Part shown: piece by piece, positions 43,568 to 51,608 of the stretch
Position numbering within the stretch: the stretch's first letter is position 1
Layout of the letters: each line of letters begins with the position of its first letter
NCBI RefSeq assembly: GCF_900091515.1
Contig: NZ_LT607410.1
Location: 2,728,001-2,792,000, forward strand
Length of the DNA: 64,000 nucleotides
Direction of reading: 5' to 3'
Origin: Micromonospora purpureochromogenes
GTDB taxonomy: Bacteria > Actinomycetota > Actinomycetes > Mycobacteriales > Micromonosporaceae
Notes under the pieces: model-generated
What the model was told of the DNA's origin: nothing
What the model saw: only the letters and a program-made list of their open reading frames with translations
Databases searched by the model: none
Position numbers and translations under genes: made by a program

Positions 43568-43654
43568 GCGCTCAGGCTATGCCAGCCCGGTGCGGCCCGG
43601 TGGTGTAACGGATCGGCCGCCGGGTCTTGAAGTCGACGCGCTCCTGCCGTAGAA

Positions 43655-43688
43655 ATTCTTCAGCAACAACAGGCAGACTGAAGAGAAT
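43655..43688 (+). promoter_or_regulatory. Candidate operator upstream of first NgcE-like operon
   Basis: ATTCTTCAG (43655-43663) and CTGAAGAGAAT (43678-43688) form a bulged dyad in an unusually AT-rich patch, about 75 bp before the substrate-binding-protein start. CTTCAG also occurs upstream of the RpiR gene of the second cassette (49670-49675). It may be a regulator site; no promoter is certain. Confidence 0.4.
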
Positions 43689-43759
43689 CAACGTGCCTCG
43701 ACCGGCGGACGCCACCGGATGTCATCGGCGATCCGCTCCACCCGAACCGAGGAGAGCTG

Positions 43760-45175
43760 ATGAACAGGCGTGAGATCCTGCGGCGTACCGCCGCCGCCGG
43801 CCTGCTGGCCACCCCCGCGGCGGGCCTGCTCGCCGGCTGCGCCACCGGCGGTGGCGACGACAAGGCCGACGGCGGCACCTACCAGGGCACCAAGAGCGAG
43901 CAGAACCCCCTCGGGGTCAAGGAGGACGCGCCGCTCGAGGTGGTGATCTTCAACGGCGGCTTCGGCGAGGAGTACGCCAAGGCCCACGAGGCCATGTACA
44001 AGGAGAAGTACCCGAAGGCCGAGATCAAGCACTCGGCCACGCAGGAGATCGGCAAGACCCTCCAGCCGCGCTTCGTCGACGGCACCCCGCCGGACGTGGT
44101 CAACAACTCCGGCGCCGGCCAGATCGACTTCAACGGCCTGGTCTCGCAGAACGCCCTCGCCGACCTCGGTGAGCTGCTCGCCGCCCCGAGCCTCGACATC
44201 CCCGGCAAGACCGTCAAGGACACCCTGCTGCCCGGCGCGGTGGAGGTCGGCTCGTACGACGGCAAGTTCCTGGTGTTCAACTACACCTACACCGTCTACG
44301 GAATCTGGCACTCCACCAAGCTGTTCGGCGAGCGCAACTGGTCGTACGGGAAGACCTGGGACGACCACATCGCGCTCTGCAAGCAGATCAAGGCCGCCGG
44401 GATCGCCCCCTGGACGTACGCCGGCCTGCACCCGCGCTACATGAGCTGGCCGCTGATCGCCACCGCGATCAAGTTCGGCGGACCGTCGGTCGCCACCGCG
44501 ATCGACAACCTGGAGCCGAACGCCTGGAAGTCCGACGCGATGAAGGCCGCGGCCGACGCCTGGCACCAGATCGTCAAGGACAAGTACATCCTGGAGGGCT
44601 CGCCCGGCCTGGACCACAAGCAGTCGCAGACCGCCTGGTGCCAGGGCAAGGCCGCCTTCATCTCCTGCGGCTCCTGGCTGGAGAGCGAGCAGAAGGACGT
44701 CACGCCGGCCGGGTTCAACATGACCGTCCAGCCGACGCCCAGCCTGGGCAGCGGCGACAAGCTGCCGTTCGAGGCGATCCGGGGCACCGCCGGCGAGCCG
44801 TTCATGGTGCCGGCGAAGGCGAAGAACGTCGCCGGTGGCCTGGAGTACTTCCGGACCATGCTGTCCAAGAAGGGCGCCCAGGACTTCACCAGGAAGGTCT
44901 CCAGCCTCACCGTGGTCGCCGGCGCCACCGACGGCGTCGAGCTGCCGTACGGGCTGAGCACCGTGGTCAAGGCGCTGGACGCCTCCGGCACCAACGGTTT
45001 CAACTGGGTCTACAACAACTACTACCGCAAGCTGGAGCGCAACCTCGTCGACGCCGCGTGCGGCGAGTTCTTCAGCGGGCGGATCGGCCCGGCGGAGTTC
45101 CTCGACCAGTGCCAGAAGGGCGCCGACTCGATCGCCCAGGACAGCTCGGTCAAGAAGTACAAGCGCACCGCGTGA
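43760..45175 (+). CDS. ngcE: ABC sugar importer, solute-binding lipoprotein, NgcE-like
   Basis: A 471-residue solute-binding protein resembling Streptomyces NgcE, which binds N-acetylglucosamine and chitobiose. Twin arginines in RREILRR and the lipobox LLAGC (Cys27) indicate Tat export and lipid anchoring. PLEVVIFNGGFGEEYAKA, PRFVDGTPPDVVNN and IAPWTYAGLHPRYM are typical of NgcE. AGGAGAG lies 4 nt before the ATG. It leads an operon with two permeases and no ATPase, as expected if the shared MsiK ATPase is used. A strong hairpin follows it. It is paralogous to the protein at 51609-53021. Confidence 0.85.
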   Translation: MNRREILRRTAAAGLLATPAAGLLAGCATGGGDDKADGGTYQGTKSEQNPLGVKEDAPLEVVIFNGGFGEEYAKAHEAMYKEKYPKAEIKHSATQEIGKTLQPRFVDGTPPDVVNNSGAGQIDFNGLVSQNALADLGELLAAPSLDIPGKTVKDTLLPGAVEVGSYDGKFLVFNYTYTVYGIWHSTKLFGERNWSYGKTWDDHIALCKQIKAAGIAPWTYAGLHPRYMSWPLIATAIKFGGPSVATAIDNLEPNAWKSDAMKAAADAWHQIVKDKYILEGSPGLDHKQSQTAWCQGKAAFISCGSWLESEQKDVTPAGFNMTVQPTPSLGSGDKLPFEAIRGTAGEPFMVPAKAKNVAGGLEYFRTMLSKKGAQDFTRKVSSLTVVAGATDGVELPYGLSTVVKALDASGTNGFNWVYNNYYRKLERNLVDAACGEFFSGRIGPAEFLDQCQKGADSIAQDSSVKKYKRTA

Positions 45176-45180
45176 CAACC

Positions 45181-45217
45181 CGGCCGGTGGGGGACCGTCC
45201 AGGTTCCCCACCGGCCG
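45181..45217 (+). terminator. Attenuating hairpin between ngcE and the first permease
   Basis: CGGCCGGTGGGG (45181-45192) and CCCCACCGGCCG (45206-45217) make a 12-bp perfect GC stem with a 13-nt loop, 6 bp after the binding-protein stop and 24 bp before the permease. No U run follows. Such hairpins commonly stabilise or separate the binding-protein message so that it exceeds permease expression. Confidence 0.65.
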
Positions 45218-45240
45218 ACCGCCGGGAGTTGGGGCCCACC

Positions 45241-46149
45241 GTGAAACATGGCAAGTACCCGCTGATCGTCACCTTCCTGGTGCCGCCGGTGCTGCTCTAC
45301 GTCATCTTCGTCGTATCGCCGTACCTGCAGGCGTTCCAGATCTCCACCACCGACTGGCTCGGCTACTCCGCCGACGCCAACTCCGTCGGGCTGGCCAACT
45401 TCCGCGCGCTCTGGCACGACGACTACGTCTGGAACGCGCTGAAGAACAACGCGATCCTGCTGGGCCTGGTGCCGGTGCTGACGATCGTCCTCGGGCTCTT
45501 CTTCGCCACCATGCTCAACATGGGCGGGCGCAAGGGCCGGGCCGGGGTGACCGGGGTACGCGGCAGCGCGCTCTACCGTACCGTCTACTTCTTCCCCCAG
45601 GTGCTCTCGGTGGTGATCATCGCGCTGCTCTGGAAGGAGGTCTACCACCCCAACAAGGGCCTGCTCACCAGCGCGCTGCACGCGATGGGACTCGGCTCGC
45701 CCACCTGGCTCGGCGACCCGCGGACCGCCTTCTGGTGCGTGCTGGCCGTGATGGTCTGGAGCAACGTCGGCTTCTACGTGGTGCTCTTCGGCGCCGCGAT
45801 GTCGGCCGTGCCGAAGGAGATCTACGAGGCGGTGCTGCTCGACGGGGCGTCCCGGCTGACCACCCTGCGCCGGGTCACCCTGCCGCTGCTCTGGGACACC
45901 GTCCAGGTCGCCTGGGTCTACCTGGCCATCTTCGCCCTCGACGGGTTCATCCTGGTGCAGCTGATGACCAACGGTGGTCCCAACTTCTCCACCGACGTGA
46001 TCGGCGTGCGGATGTACGACACCGCGTTCGGCAGCGAGACCAAGTTCGGCTACGCCTCGGCGATCGGCGTGGTGATGTTCTTCCTGACCCTGTCGGTGGC
46101 GGTGCTGTCCCTGCGCGCCGGCCGACGCGACCGAATCGAGTACTCGTGA
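45241..46149 (+). CDS. ngcF: ABC sugar importer permease, NgcF-like
   Basis: A 302-residue inner-membrane permease with six helices. The EAA loop that contacts the ATPase is seen as IYEAVLLDGASRLTTLRRVTLP (positions about 196-217). VSPYLQAFQISTTDWLGY is the MalF-like N terminus. GTG 45241 is chosen, although the ribosome site is weak (GGGAG 14 nt upstream). It overlaps the next permease by 4 bp. Confidence 0.87.
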   Translation: MKHGKYPLIVTFLVPPVLLYVIFVVSPYLQAFQISTTDWLGYSADANSVGLANFRALWHDDYVWNALKNNAILLGLVPVLTIVLGLFFATMLNMGGRKGRAGVTGVRGSALYRTVYFFPQVLSVVIIALLWKEVYHPNKGLLTSALHAMGLGSPTWLGDPRTAFWCVLAVMVWSNVGFYVVLFGAAMSAVPKEIYEAVLLDGASRLTTLRRVTLPLLWDTVQVAWVYLAIFALDGFILVQLMTNGGPNFSTDVIGVRMYDTAFGSETKFGYASAIGVVMFFLTLSVAVLSLRAGRRDRIEYS

Positions 46150-47045
46150 CCACCCTGGACGAGGCCGCCCCGGTCGCCGCGACGACCGCGCGCTCGGCCG
46201 ACCGCCCGGTCCGCCGCGAACTCGGCGTCGCCAACGTCTTCTCGCACGGCTTCCTGCTGGTCTGGACCGCGCTGACGGTCCTGCCGCTGCTGTGGATGTT
46301 CGTCAGCTCGTTCAAGACCAACGGCGAGATCCTCGCCGACCCGTGGGGGCTGCCCGAGACGCTGCACTTCGACAACTGGGCCCGGGCCTGGACCGGCGCG
46401 CACATCGGCCGGTACTTCCTCAACAGCCTGGTGGTGGTGGCCGGCTCGGTCAGCCTGACCATGCTGATGGGCGCCACCGCCGCGTACGTCTTCGCCCGGT
46501 ACGAGTTCCGGGGTCGGCAGTTCGTCTACTACCTGTTCGTCGGCGGCCTGATGTTCCCGGTCTTCCTCGCCCTGGTGCCGCTCTTCTTCGTGGTCCGCAA
46601 CGCCGGGCTCTTCGGCACCTGGACCGGCCTGATCCTGGTGTACTCGGCGTACTCGTTGCCGTTCACCGTCTTCTTCATGACCGCCTTCTTCCGCACCCTG
46701 CCGACCTCGGTGGCAGAGGCGGCGCTGGTCGACGGCTGCGGCCACTTCCGGCTCTTCTTCCGGGTGATGCTCCCGATGGCCCGTCCGGGACTGATCAGCG
46801 TGGCGATCTTCAACTTCCTCAGCCACTGGAACCAGTTCCTGCTGCCGCAGGTGCTGATGCAGGGCGACGAGTCGAAGTGGGTGCTCGCCCAGGGACTCTT
46901 CGCGCTCTCGGTCAGTCAGGGGTACGCCGGCGACTACGCCCGGCTCTTCGCCGGCCTCACCATCGCGGTGCTGCCCGTGCTCGCCGTCTACGTGGCCTTC
47001 CAGCGGCAGGTCCAGTCCGGTCTGACCGCCGGTCAGCTCAAGTGA
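46146..47045 (+). CDS. ngcG: ABC sugar importer permease, NgcG-like
   Basis: A 299-residue MalG-type permease with six helices. The EAA loop reads VAEAALVDGCGHFRLFFRV, and the end FQRQVQSGLTAGQLK is shared with its paralogue in the second cassette. SSFKTNGEILADPWGLP is the typical periplasmic start. GTG 46146 overlaps the stop of the first permease. With MsiK-like ATPase supplied from elsewhere it would complete the transporter. Confidence 0.87.
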   Translation: MTTLDEAAPVAATTARSADRPVRRELGVANVFSHGFLLVWTALTVLPLLWMFVSSFKTNGEILADPWGLPETLHFDNWARAWTGAHIGRYFLNSLVVVAGSVSLTMLMGATAAYVFARYEFRGRQFVYYLFVGGLMFPVFLALVPLFFVVRNAGLFGTWTGLILVYSAYSLPFTVFFMTAFFRTLPTSVAEAALVDGCGHFRLFFRVMLPMARPGLISVAIFNFLSHWNQFLLPQVLMQGDESKWVLAQGLFALSVSQGYAGDYARLFAGLTIAVLPVLAVYVAFQRQVQSGLTAGQLK

Positions 47046-47133
47046 CGCCTGTCCGATACCGATCATGGAGAAACGGCCACCCTCGGCGGGGGGTGCGCGG
47101 TGCGGTCGCCGCCGCCCTCTCCCGACCCCCGGC

Positions 47134-47169
47134 TTGACCGGTAGGAAAAATCCTACCTATGGTGGGCGC
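47134..47169 (+). promoter_or_regulatory. Leaderless promoter with ArsR-type operator
   Basis: TTGACC (47134-47139) is a -35 box and TATGGT (47158-47163) a -10 candidate 18 bp on; the ATG at 47170 falls at the expected start of transcription. Between the boxes is GGTAGGA-AAAA-TCCTACC (47140-47157), a perfect 7-bp dyad. The ArsR protein encoded in this operon is the obvious ligand, giving autorepression. Confidence 0.7.
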
Positions 47170-47544
47170 ATGACCGTGACCCATGTGCAGCTGCTCTCCG
47201 TGCCCGTCAGCGACCAGGACCGGGCCCGTGACTTCTACGTCGGCGTCCTCGGCTTCGACCTGGTGTGGGACAACCCGATGGGCCCCGGTGGGCGCTGGGT
47301 GCAGGTGGCCCCGAAGGGCGCCGCCACCGCCCTCACGCTGGTCACCTGGTTCCCGACCATGCCGCCCGGCTCGCTCAAGGGCCTGGTGCTGGAGATCGAC
47401 GACCTGGACGGCGACGTGGCCGCCCTGCGCGACCGGGGCGTCGTCTTCGCCGAGGACGGCATCCAGGTCGCCCCGTGGGGGCGCTACGCCACCTTCCACG
47501 ACCCGGACGGCAACGGCCTCGTGCTCCAGTCCACCCGTGTCTGA
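47170..47544 (+). CDS. VOC (glyoxalase/bleomycin-resistance fold) protein
   Basis: A 124-residue vicinal-oxygen-chelate protein: VQLLSVPVSDQDRARDFYVGVLGF is the standard N-terminal half and FHDPDGNGLVLQ the C-terminal metal-binding half. His and Glu ligands appear reduced, so it may bind rather than transform a ligand. First gene of the VOC-ArsR-AHSA1 operon, overlapping ArsR by 8 bp; a leaderless ATG follows the promoter directly. Confidence 0.85.
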   Translation: MTVTHVQLLSVPVSDQDRARDFYVGVLGFDLVWDNPMGPGGRWVQVAPKGAATALTLVTWFPTMPPGSLKGLVLEIDDLDGDVAALRDRGVVFAEDGIQVAPWGRYATFHDPDGNGLVLQSTRV

Positions 47545-47857
47545 GGCCGACGTCTTCGCGGCGCTGGCCAACCCCACCCGCCGGGAGGTGCTCCGGCTGC
47601 TGCGCGAGCGCGGTGAGCAGCCGGTGCAGCGGCTCGCCACCCACTTCGACATGCGTCGGCCCAGCCTGTCGGAGCACCTGCGGGTCCTCAAGGACGCCGG
47701 CCTGGTGACCGAACGACCCGTCGGCCGGCAGCGGCTCTACGCGCTGCGCCCCGAGCCGCTGCGCGAGGTGGCCGACTGGCTCAGCCCGTACGAGCGGTTC
47801 TGGCGGGCGAAGCTGGCCGAGCTGCGGGACGTCCTCGACGGGCTGCCCGATGACTGA
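47537..47857 (+). CDS. ArsR-family transcriptional regulator
   Basis: A 106-residue winged-helix repressor. ALANPTRREVLRLLRERGEQ and FDMRRPSLSEHLRVLKDAGLV are the ArsR helix-turn-helix. No cysteine metal site is present, which fits the group of ArsR proteins paired with AHSA1 proteins rather than metal sensors. It overlaps both neighbours by 8 bp and probably binds the GGTAGGA dyad upstream. Confidence 0.88.
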   Translation: MSEADVFAALANPTRREVLRLLRERGEQPVQRLATHFDMRRPSLSEHLRVLKDAGLVTERPVGRQRLYALRPEPLREVADWLSPYERFWRAKLAELRDVLDGLPDD

Positions 47858-48281
47858 GCCCACCACGACGATCCAGGTCGATGAGTTCCTGCCGCACCCG
47901 CCGGCAAAGGTGTGGCGGGTGCTGACCGAGCCCGACCTGCTCGCCCGCTGGCTGATGCCGAACGACCTCGTGCCGGTCGTCGGGCACCGGTTCACCTTCC
48001 GTACCGAGCCGCGGCCGGCCCAGGGCTTCGACGGCGTGGTGCACTGCGAGGTGCTGGAGGTGGACCCGCCGCGCCGGCTGCGCTGGGCCTGGCGCGGCGG
48101 GTCGCTCGACACCGAGGTGAGCTGGACCCTCGCCCCGGAGGGGCGCGGCACCCGGCTCTTCCTGCAGCACAGCGGCTTCGATCCCGACGACCCGGTCCAG
48201 CAGCGCACGGCCACCCTGCTCGGCGGCGGCTGGCGCTCGCACGTCTGGCGCCGCCTGGAGGAGATCCTGGCCGCCGACTGA
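47850..48281 (+). CDS. AHSA1/SRPBCC domain protein
   Basis: A 143-residue helix-grip protein of the AHSA1 (activator of Hsp90 ATPase) group. DEFLPHPPAKVWRVLTEPDLLARWLMPND is the usual start (positions about 11-39), and HSGFDPDDP plus GGGWRSHVWRRLEEIL close it. Triads of VOC, ArsR and AHSA1 proteins recur in actinobacteria and likely sense or bind a small hydrophobic ligand. Ligand unknown. Confidence 0.86.
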   Translation: MTEPTTTIQVDEFLPHPPAKVWRVLTEPDLLARWLMPNDLVPVVGHRFTFRTEPRPAQGFDGVVHCEVLEVDPPRRLRWAWRGGSLDTEVSWTLAPEGRGTRLFLQHSGFDPDDPVQQRTATLLGGGWRSHVWRRLEEILAAD

Positions 48282-48410
48282 CGGGCGTGGGTTCCGGCCG
48301 CGCGGGGCGGGGGACCGCCCTGCTGAGGCGGGCCGGCCAACCTCCGGACCGACCGGTCCCGTGGGCCGGACCCGGCCCGTCGTGCGGGCCCGGCCGACGC
48401 CGATGGGAGC

Positions 48411-48526
48411 TGGCGGGCCGGGCCCGTGTCGATCCGGGGTGGCGGGCCGGGCCCGTGTCGATCCGGGGTGGCGGGCCGGGCCCGTGTCGATCTGAGGTGG
48501 CGGGCCGGGCCCGTGTCGATCCAGGT
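48411..48526. repeat. Four tandem 29-bp repeats
   Basis: Units at 48411-48439, 48440-48468, 48469-48497 and 48498-48526 share the core GGCGGGCCGGGCCCGTGTCG. Units 1 and 2 are identical; 3 and 4 differ at a few final bases (GATCTGAGG, GATCCAGGT). There are no spacers. Each unit contains the palindrome GGGCCGGGCCC in part, so it can fold. It lies between the convergent AHSA1 and kinase genes. Confidence 0.9.
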
Positions 48527-48534
48527 GTGCGGGC

Positions 48535-49524
48535 TCAGTCGGTGGCCGGGACCAGCAGGGCGTGCAGGGCGACGGGATCGGTCACCTCGGGCAGTTCCCG
48601 GGCGGCGAGCCAGGCCGCCCCGGCCGCCCCGTCGCCGGCCGGGCACATCGGGGCGTCCGGCCAGTGCCGGTGCGCCTCGGCGCGGACCGCCGCCGCCAGC
48701 GGGGTGTCCCCGGTGAGCAGTCCACCGCCGAGCACGATCGGCGTGACCGCGCCGTCCGGCCGGATCCGCCCGGCGCTGTCGACCAGGTGCGCGGCGGCCC
48801 GTTCGATCAGCGCGACCGCCTCCGGCTCGCCCTCCACGGCGGCGGCCACCACCAGCGGCGCGAGCCGGGCCAGCTCGACCGGGGGTCGCCGGGTCACCGC
48901 CTGGATGAGCGCGTCGACCGTGTTCCGGGAGCGCTCCGCCACCTCGGCGGTGCCGAGCAGTTCGGTGAGCAGCCGCCGGCCCAGCGGGTTGGGCGCCTTG
49001 GCGCTGTCCAGGGTCGCCAGCAGCCGGCGGACCGCCTCGCGGCCCAGCCAGAAGCCGGAGCCGGCGTCGCCCAGCAGCCAGCCGTGACCGTCGGCGACCC
49101 GGTCCAGCCGCAGGTCGCGTACCTGGGCGGCGATCGCGCCGGTGCCGGCGATCAGCACGGTGCCGTCCGGGGCGGCGGTGCCCGAGGCGTACGCGACGAG
49201 GGCGTCGCCGTGCACCGCGTACGGGCAGCGCAGGCCGGCCTCGGCCCAGGCCCGGTCGAAGGCGGCCCGCCCCGCCGGGTCGGCCAGCAGGCGGGCGGCG
49301 CCGGCCAGGCCGATCGTGCCGGCGCGTACCCGGGTCGGGTCGACCCCGGCGAGCGCGCCGCGCAGCGCGGTCAGCAGCTCGGCGGCAGCGCGGTCGGCGC
49401 CGTGACTGGTCGGGTTGCCGCCGCCGCCCCGGCCGGTGCCCAGGCGTTCGCCGGCCAGGGTCAGCGCGGCCGCACGGGTGGACGTACCTCCGACGTCGAG
49501 ACCGACCACGACGGTGTCGGACAT
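48535..49524 (-). CDS. BadF/BadG-type sugar kinase (N-acetylglucosamine kinase-like)
   Basis: A 329-residue ASKHA-fold kinase. VVVGLDVGGTSTRAAALT is the phosphate-1 motif, IAGTGAIAAQV phosphate-2, and GDAGSGFWLGREAVR is specific to the GlcNAc-kinase-like BadF group. It would phosphorylate an amino sugar such as GlcNAc or MurNAc after import. It is divergent from the RpiR regulator that heads the second NgcEFG-like cassette, so it is probably part of the same regulon. GGGAGG lies 9 nt before ATG 49524; GTG 49530 is an alternative. Confidence 0.85.
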   Translation of the reverse strand: MSDTVVVGLDVGGTSTRAAALTLAGERLGTGRGGGGNPTSHGADRAAAELLTALRGALAGVDPTRVRAGTIGLAGAARLLADPAGRAAFDRAWAEAGLRCPYAVHGDALVAYASGTAAPDGTVLIAGTGAIAAQVRDLRLDRVADGHGWLLGDAGSGFWLGREAVRRLLATLDSAKAPNPLGRRLLTELLGTAEVAERSRNTVDALIQAVTRRPPVELARLAPLVVAAAVEGEPEAVALIERAAAHLVDSAGRIRPDGAVTPIVLGGGLLTGDTPLAAAVRAEAHRHWPDAPMCPAGDGAAGAAWLAARELPEVTDPVALHALLVPATD

Positions 49525-49654
49525 GCTCACGGGCCTCCCGGTGCGGCGGTACGGGTGGGCTTCATGCTGGTCCGACCCGGGGCCGCAAGGCAAGATCGGT
49601 GCTCGGCGCGGCCGGTGTACGCCAGATAACAGTTTGAAAACTTCGCCCACACTA

Positions 49655-49725
49655 TTGACACGGAGGGGCCTTCAGTAAGAACTTTTACCACTAACAGTAA
49701 ACACTCTTTTCCGAAAGGCGCTCCG
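49655..49725 (+). promoter_or_regulatory. Promoter/operator region between kinase and RpiR
   Basis: TTGACA (49655-49660) is a consensus -35 box. TAAGAA (49676-49681) lies 15 bp further and overlaps the dyad GTAAGAACTTTTAC (49675-49688; 10 of 14 symmetric). A second CAGTAA follows at 49695. The region is clearly AT-enriched relative to its surroundings and lies in the divergent gap, so an RpiR autoregulatory site is likely. Confidence 0.5.
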
Positions 49726-50838
49726 ATGGTGGATCATGAGGTGGACACTTCCGCGGGGACCGCGGTGGTCGACGCCGACACGGTCGACCGGTGGGGCGCC
49801 GACGGGGTGCTGGCCAGAGTCCGGGCCGGCGCCGGAGAGCTGACGGGGGCGTTGCGCCGGGTCGCCGAGCACGTGCTCAGCGACCCGGAGGCGGCCGCCC
49901 GGGCCACCATCGTCGAGCTGGCCGAGCGCAGCGGCACCTCGCCGGCCACCATCACGCGGTTCTGCCGGGCCATGGGCTTCGACGGCTACGCCGACCTGCG
50001 GCTCGGCATCGCCTCGGAGACCGGGCGGGCCCGGTCCGCCGGGTGGACCGTCGACATCGGACGCGAGATCCAGCCCGGCGACCCCCTGGAGCGGGTGCTC
50101 GACCAGATCATGGCCGCCGACACCCGCGCCATGCACGACACCGCCACGCTGCTCGACCTCGCCGAGGTGGAACGGGCCGCGGTGGCCATCGCCGGGGCGT
50201 CCCGGGTGAACATCTTCGGCGCCAGCGGCAGCGCCCTGGTCGGCGAGGAGATGCAGTTCAGCCTGCACCGCATCGGCGTGGCCGCCTGGGCCTGGAGCGA
50301 CGTGCACGAGGGGCTGGCCAGCGCGGCGCTGCTCGGCGTCGGCGACGTCGCGCTCGGCATCTCGCACACCGGGCAGACCCGGGAGACCATCGAGATGCTC
50401 GCCGAGGCCGGCAGCCGGGGCGCGACCACCGTGGCGCTGACCGGCTTCCCGCGCTCGCCGCTGGCCGAGCTGGCCGACATCGTGCTGGTCACCGCCAGCC
50501 AGGCCACCACCTTCCGGCCGGACGCGCTCTCCGCCCGGCACCCGCAGCTCGTCGTGCTCGACCTGCTCTACATCGCCGTGGCGCAGCGCACCCACGACCG
50601 CGCCCACGCGGCCTTCCGGCGTACCGCCCAGGCCGTCGACGGGCACAAGGCCGCCAAGAGGCTGTCGGGAAACCCCGGGGCGAGCGAGGCGGAGTCCAGC
50701 CGGCGATCCGGCAAGGCGGAGATCGGTCCGGATACCGATGTGGTATCCGGACCGATCTCCAACGCGGCCGGTCGTCGGCTGGGCCCGCCGCAGCCGACGC
50801 GAGGTTTCCCGACAGCCTCTGAGGGAGCCGCCTCATGA
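49726..50838 (+). CDS. RpiR-family regulator (MurR-like) with foldback-derived C terminus
   Basis: A 370-residue regulator: N-terminal helix-turn-helix (ATIVELAERSGTSPATITRF, about 65-84) and a SIS domain sensing sugar phosphate (INIFGASGSALVGEEM-like at about 165, GISHTGQTRETIEMLAEAG). The family usually ends near FRRTAQAVDGHKAA, around residue 307. Here some 60 more residues are encoded by a 164-bp inverted-repeat element and then a stop that overlaps the SIS gene (ATGA). Likely represses the kinase and import genes until an amino-sugar phosphate binds. Confidence 0.87.
   Translation: MVDHEVDTSAGTAVVDADTVDRWGADGVLARVRAGAGELTGALRRVAEHVLSDPEAAARATIVELAERSGTSPATITRFCRAMGFDGYADLRLGIASETGRARSAGWTVDIGREIQPGDPLERVLDQIMAADTRAMHDTATLLDLAEVERAAVAIAGASRVNIFGASGSALVGEEMQFSLHRIGVAAWAWSDVHEGLASAALLGVGDVALGISHTGQTRETIEMLAEAGSRGATTVALTGFPRSPLAELADIVLVTASQATTFRPDALSARHPQLVVLDLLYIAVAQRTHDRAHAAFRRTAQAVDGHKAAKRLSGNPGASEAESSRRSGKAEIGPDTDVVSGPISNAAGRRLGPPQPTRGFPTASEGAAS
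50657..50820. mobile_element. 164-bp foldback (MITE-like) element inside the RpiR coding end
   Basis: Terminal arms AGAGGCTGTCGGGAAACC (50657-50674) and its complement (50803-50820) match over 18 bp. Central arms GGAGATCGGTCCGGATACC (50718-50736) and complement (50742-50760) match over 19 bp around a 5-nt loop. The intervening sequence pairs partly (CAGCCGGCGATCCG with CGGTCGTCGGCTG). No transposase and no clear target duplication are seen. The frame stays open through it. Confidence 0.75.
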
Positions 50839-51584
50839 TCAGCGCGCAGGGGTACGCCGAGGCCGTCCGCCCGGTGCTCGACCGGGTGGTCGACTCGCAG
50901 ACCGAGGCGATCGGACGGGCCGCCGACCTGATCGTGGCCAGCCTGCGGGCCGGCGGGGTGCTGCAGGCCTTCGGCGCCGGGCACTCCGAGGCGTTCGCCG
51001 CCGAGCTGGTCGCCCGGGCCGGCGGGCTGGTCCCCACCAACCGGCTCTCCCTGCACGACCTGGTGCTGCACGGCGACGCGCCCCGCGACCTGCTCGCCGA
51101 CCCGAAGCTGGAGCGCGACCCGGCCGTCGCCCACCAGCTGTACGCCCTCGCCGACCCGCACCCGGCCGACGTCTTCGTGGTCGCCTCCCAGTCCGGCATC
51201 AACGGCTCGGTCGTCGAGCTGGCGCTGCTGGTCAAGTCGGGCGGCCACCCCCTGATCGCGGTCACCTCGGTCGCCCACACCGCACGGGTGGCCCCGCGCC
51301 ACCCGTCCGGCCATCGGCTCGCCGATCTCGCCGACGTCGTGCTGGACAACGGCGCGCCGTACGGCGACGCACTGCTGCCGCTCGAGGGCGGCGGCGCGGT
51401 CTGTGCGGTCTCCTCGGTCACCACCGCGCTGCTGGCGCAGCTGTTGACCGCGGAGGTCGTACGACGGTTCCACCAGGCCGGAGAGGTTCCCCCTATCTAC
51501 CTCTCCGCCAACGTCCCCGGTGGGGACGAGCACAACCTCGCCCTCGAGTCGCGGTACGCCGGGCGTCTCCGGCGAACCGCCTGA
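50835..51584 (+). CDS. SIS-domain sugar-phosphate protein (UPF0309-like)
   Basis: A 249-residue SIS-domain protein. LQAFGAGHSEAFAAELVARAGG and ASQSGINGSVVELALLVK are the sugar-phosphate-binding segments. It resembles bacterial isomerase/etherase-like SIS proteins found with amino-sugar import genes; whether it isomerises, deaminates or only binds is not clear. ATG 50835 overlaps the RpiR stop, with GAGGGAG just upstream. The binding-protein gene follows by 24 bp. Confidence 0.83.
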   Translation: MISAQGYAEAVRPVLDRVVDSQTEAIGRAADLIVASLRAGGVLQAFGAGHSEAFAAELVARAGGLVPTNRLSLHDLVLHGDAPRDLLADPKLERDPAVAHQLYALADPHPADVFVVASQSGINGSVVELALLVKSGGHPLIAVTSVAHTARVAPRHPSGHRLADLADVVLDNGAPYGDALLPLEGGGAVCAVSSVTTALLAQLLTAEVVRRFHQAGEVPPIYLSANVPGGDEHNLALESRYAGRLRRTA

Positions 51585-51608
51585 CCCGACACACAAGGAG
51601 AGACGACG

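Noticed and set aside
43595..43640. tRNA-like stretch (GGTGTAACGGATC... resembling a D-arm) downstream of the acyltransferase start
   Set aside because: No acceptor-stem pairing, no proper anticodon stem and no T-arm could be found, so I do not call a tRNA or an attachment site.
48411..48526. Possible CRISPR array
   Set aside because: The 29-bp units abut each other with no spacers, and no cas gene is present.
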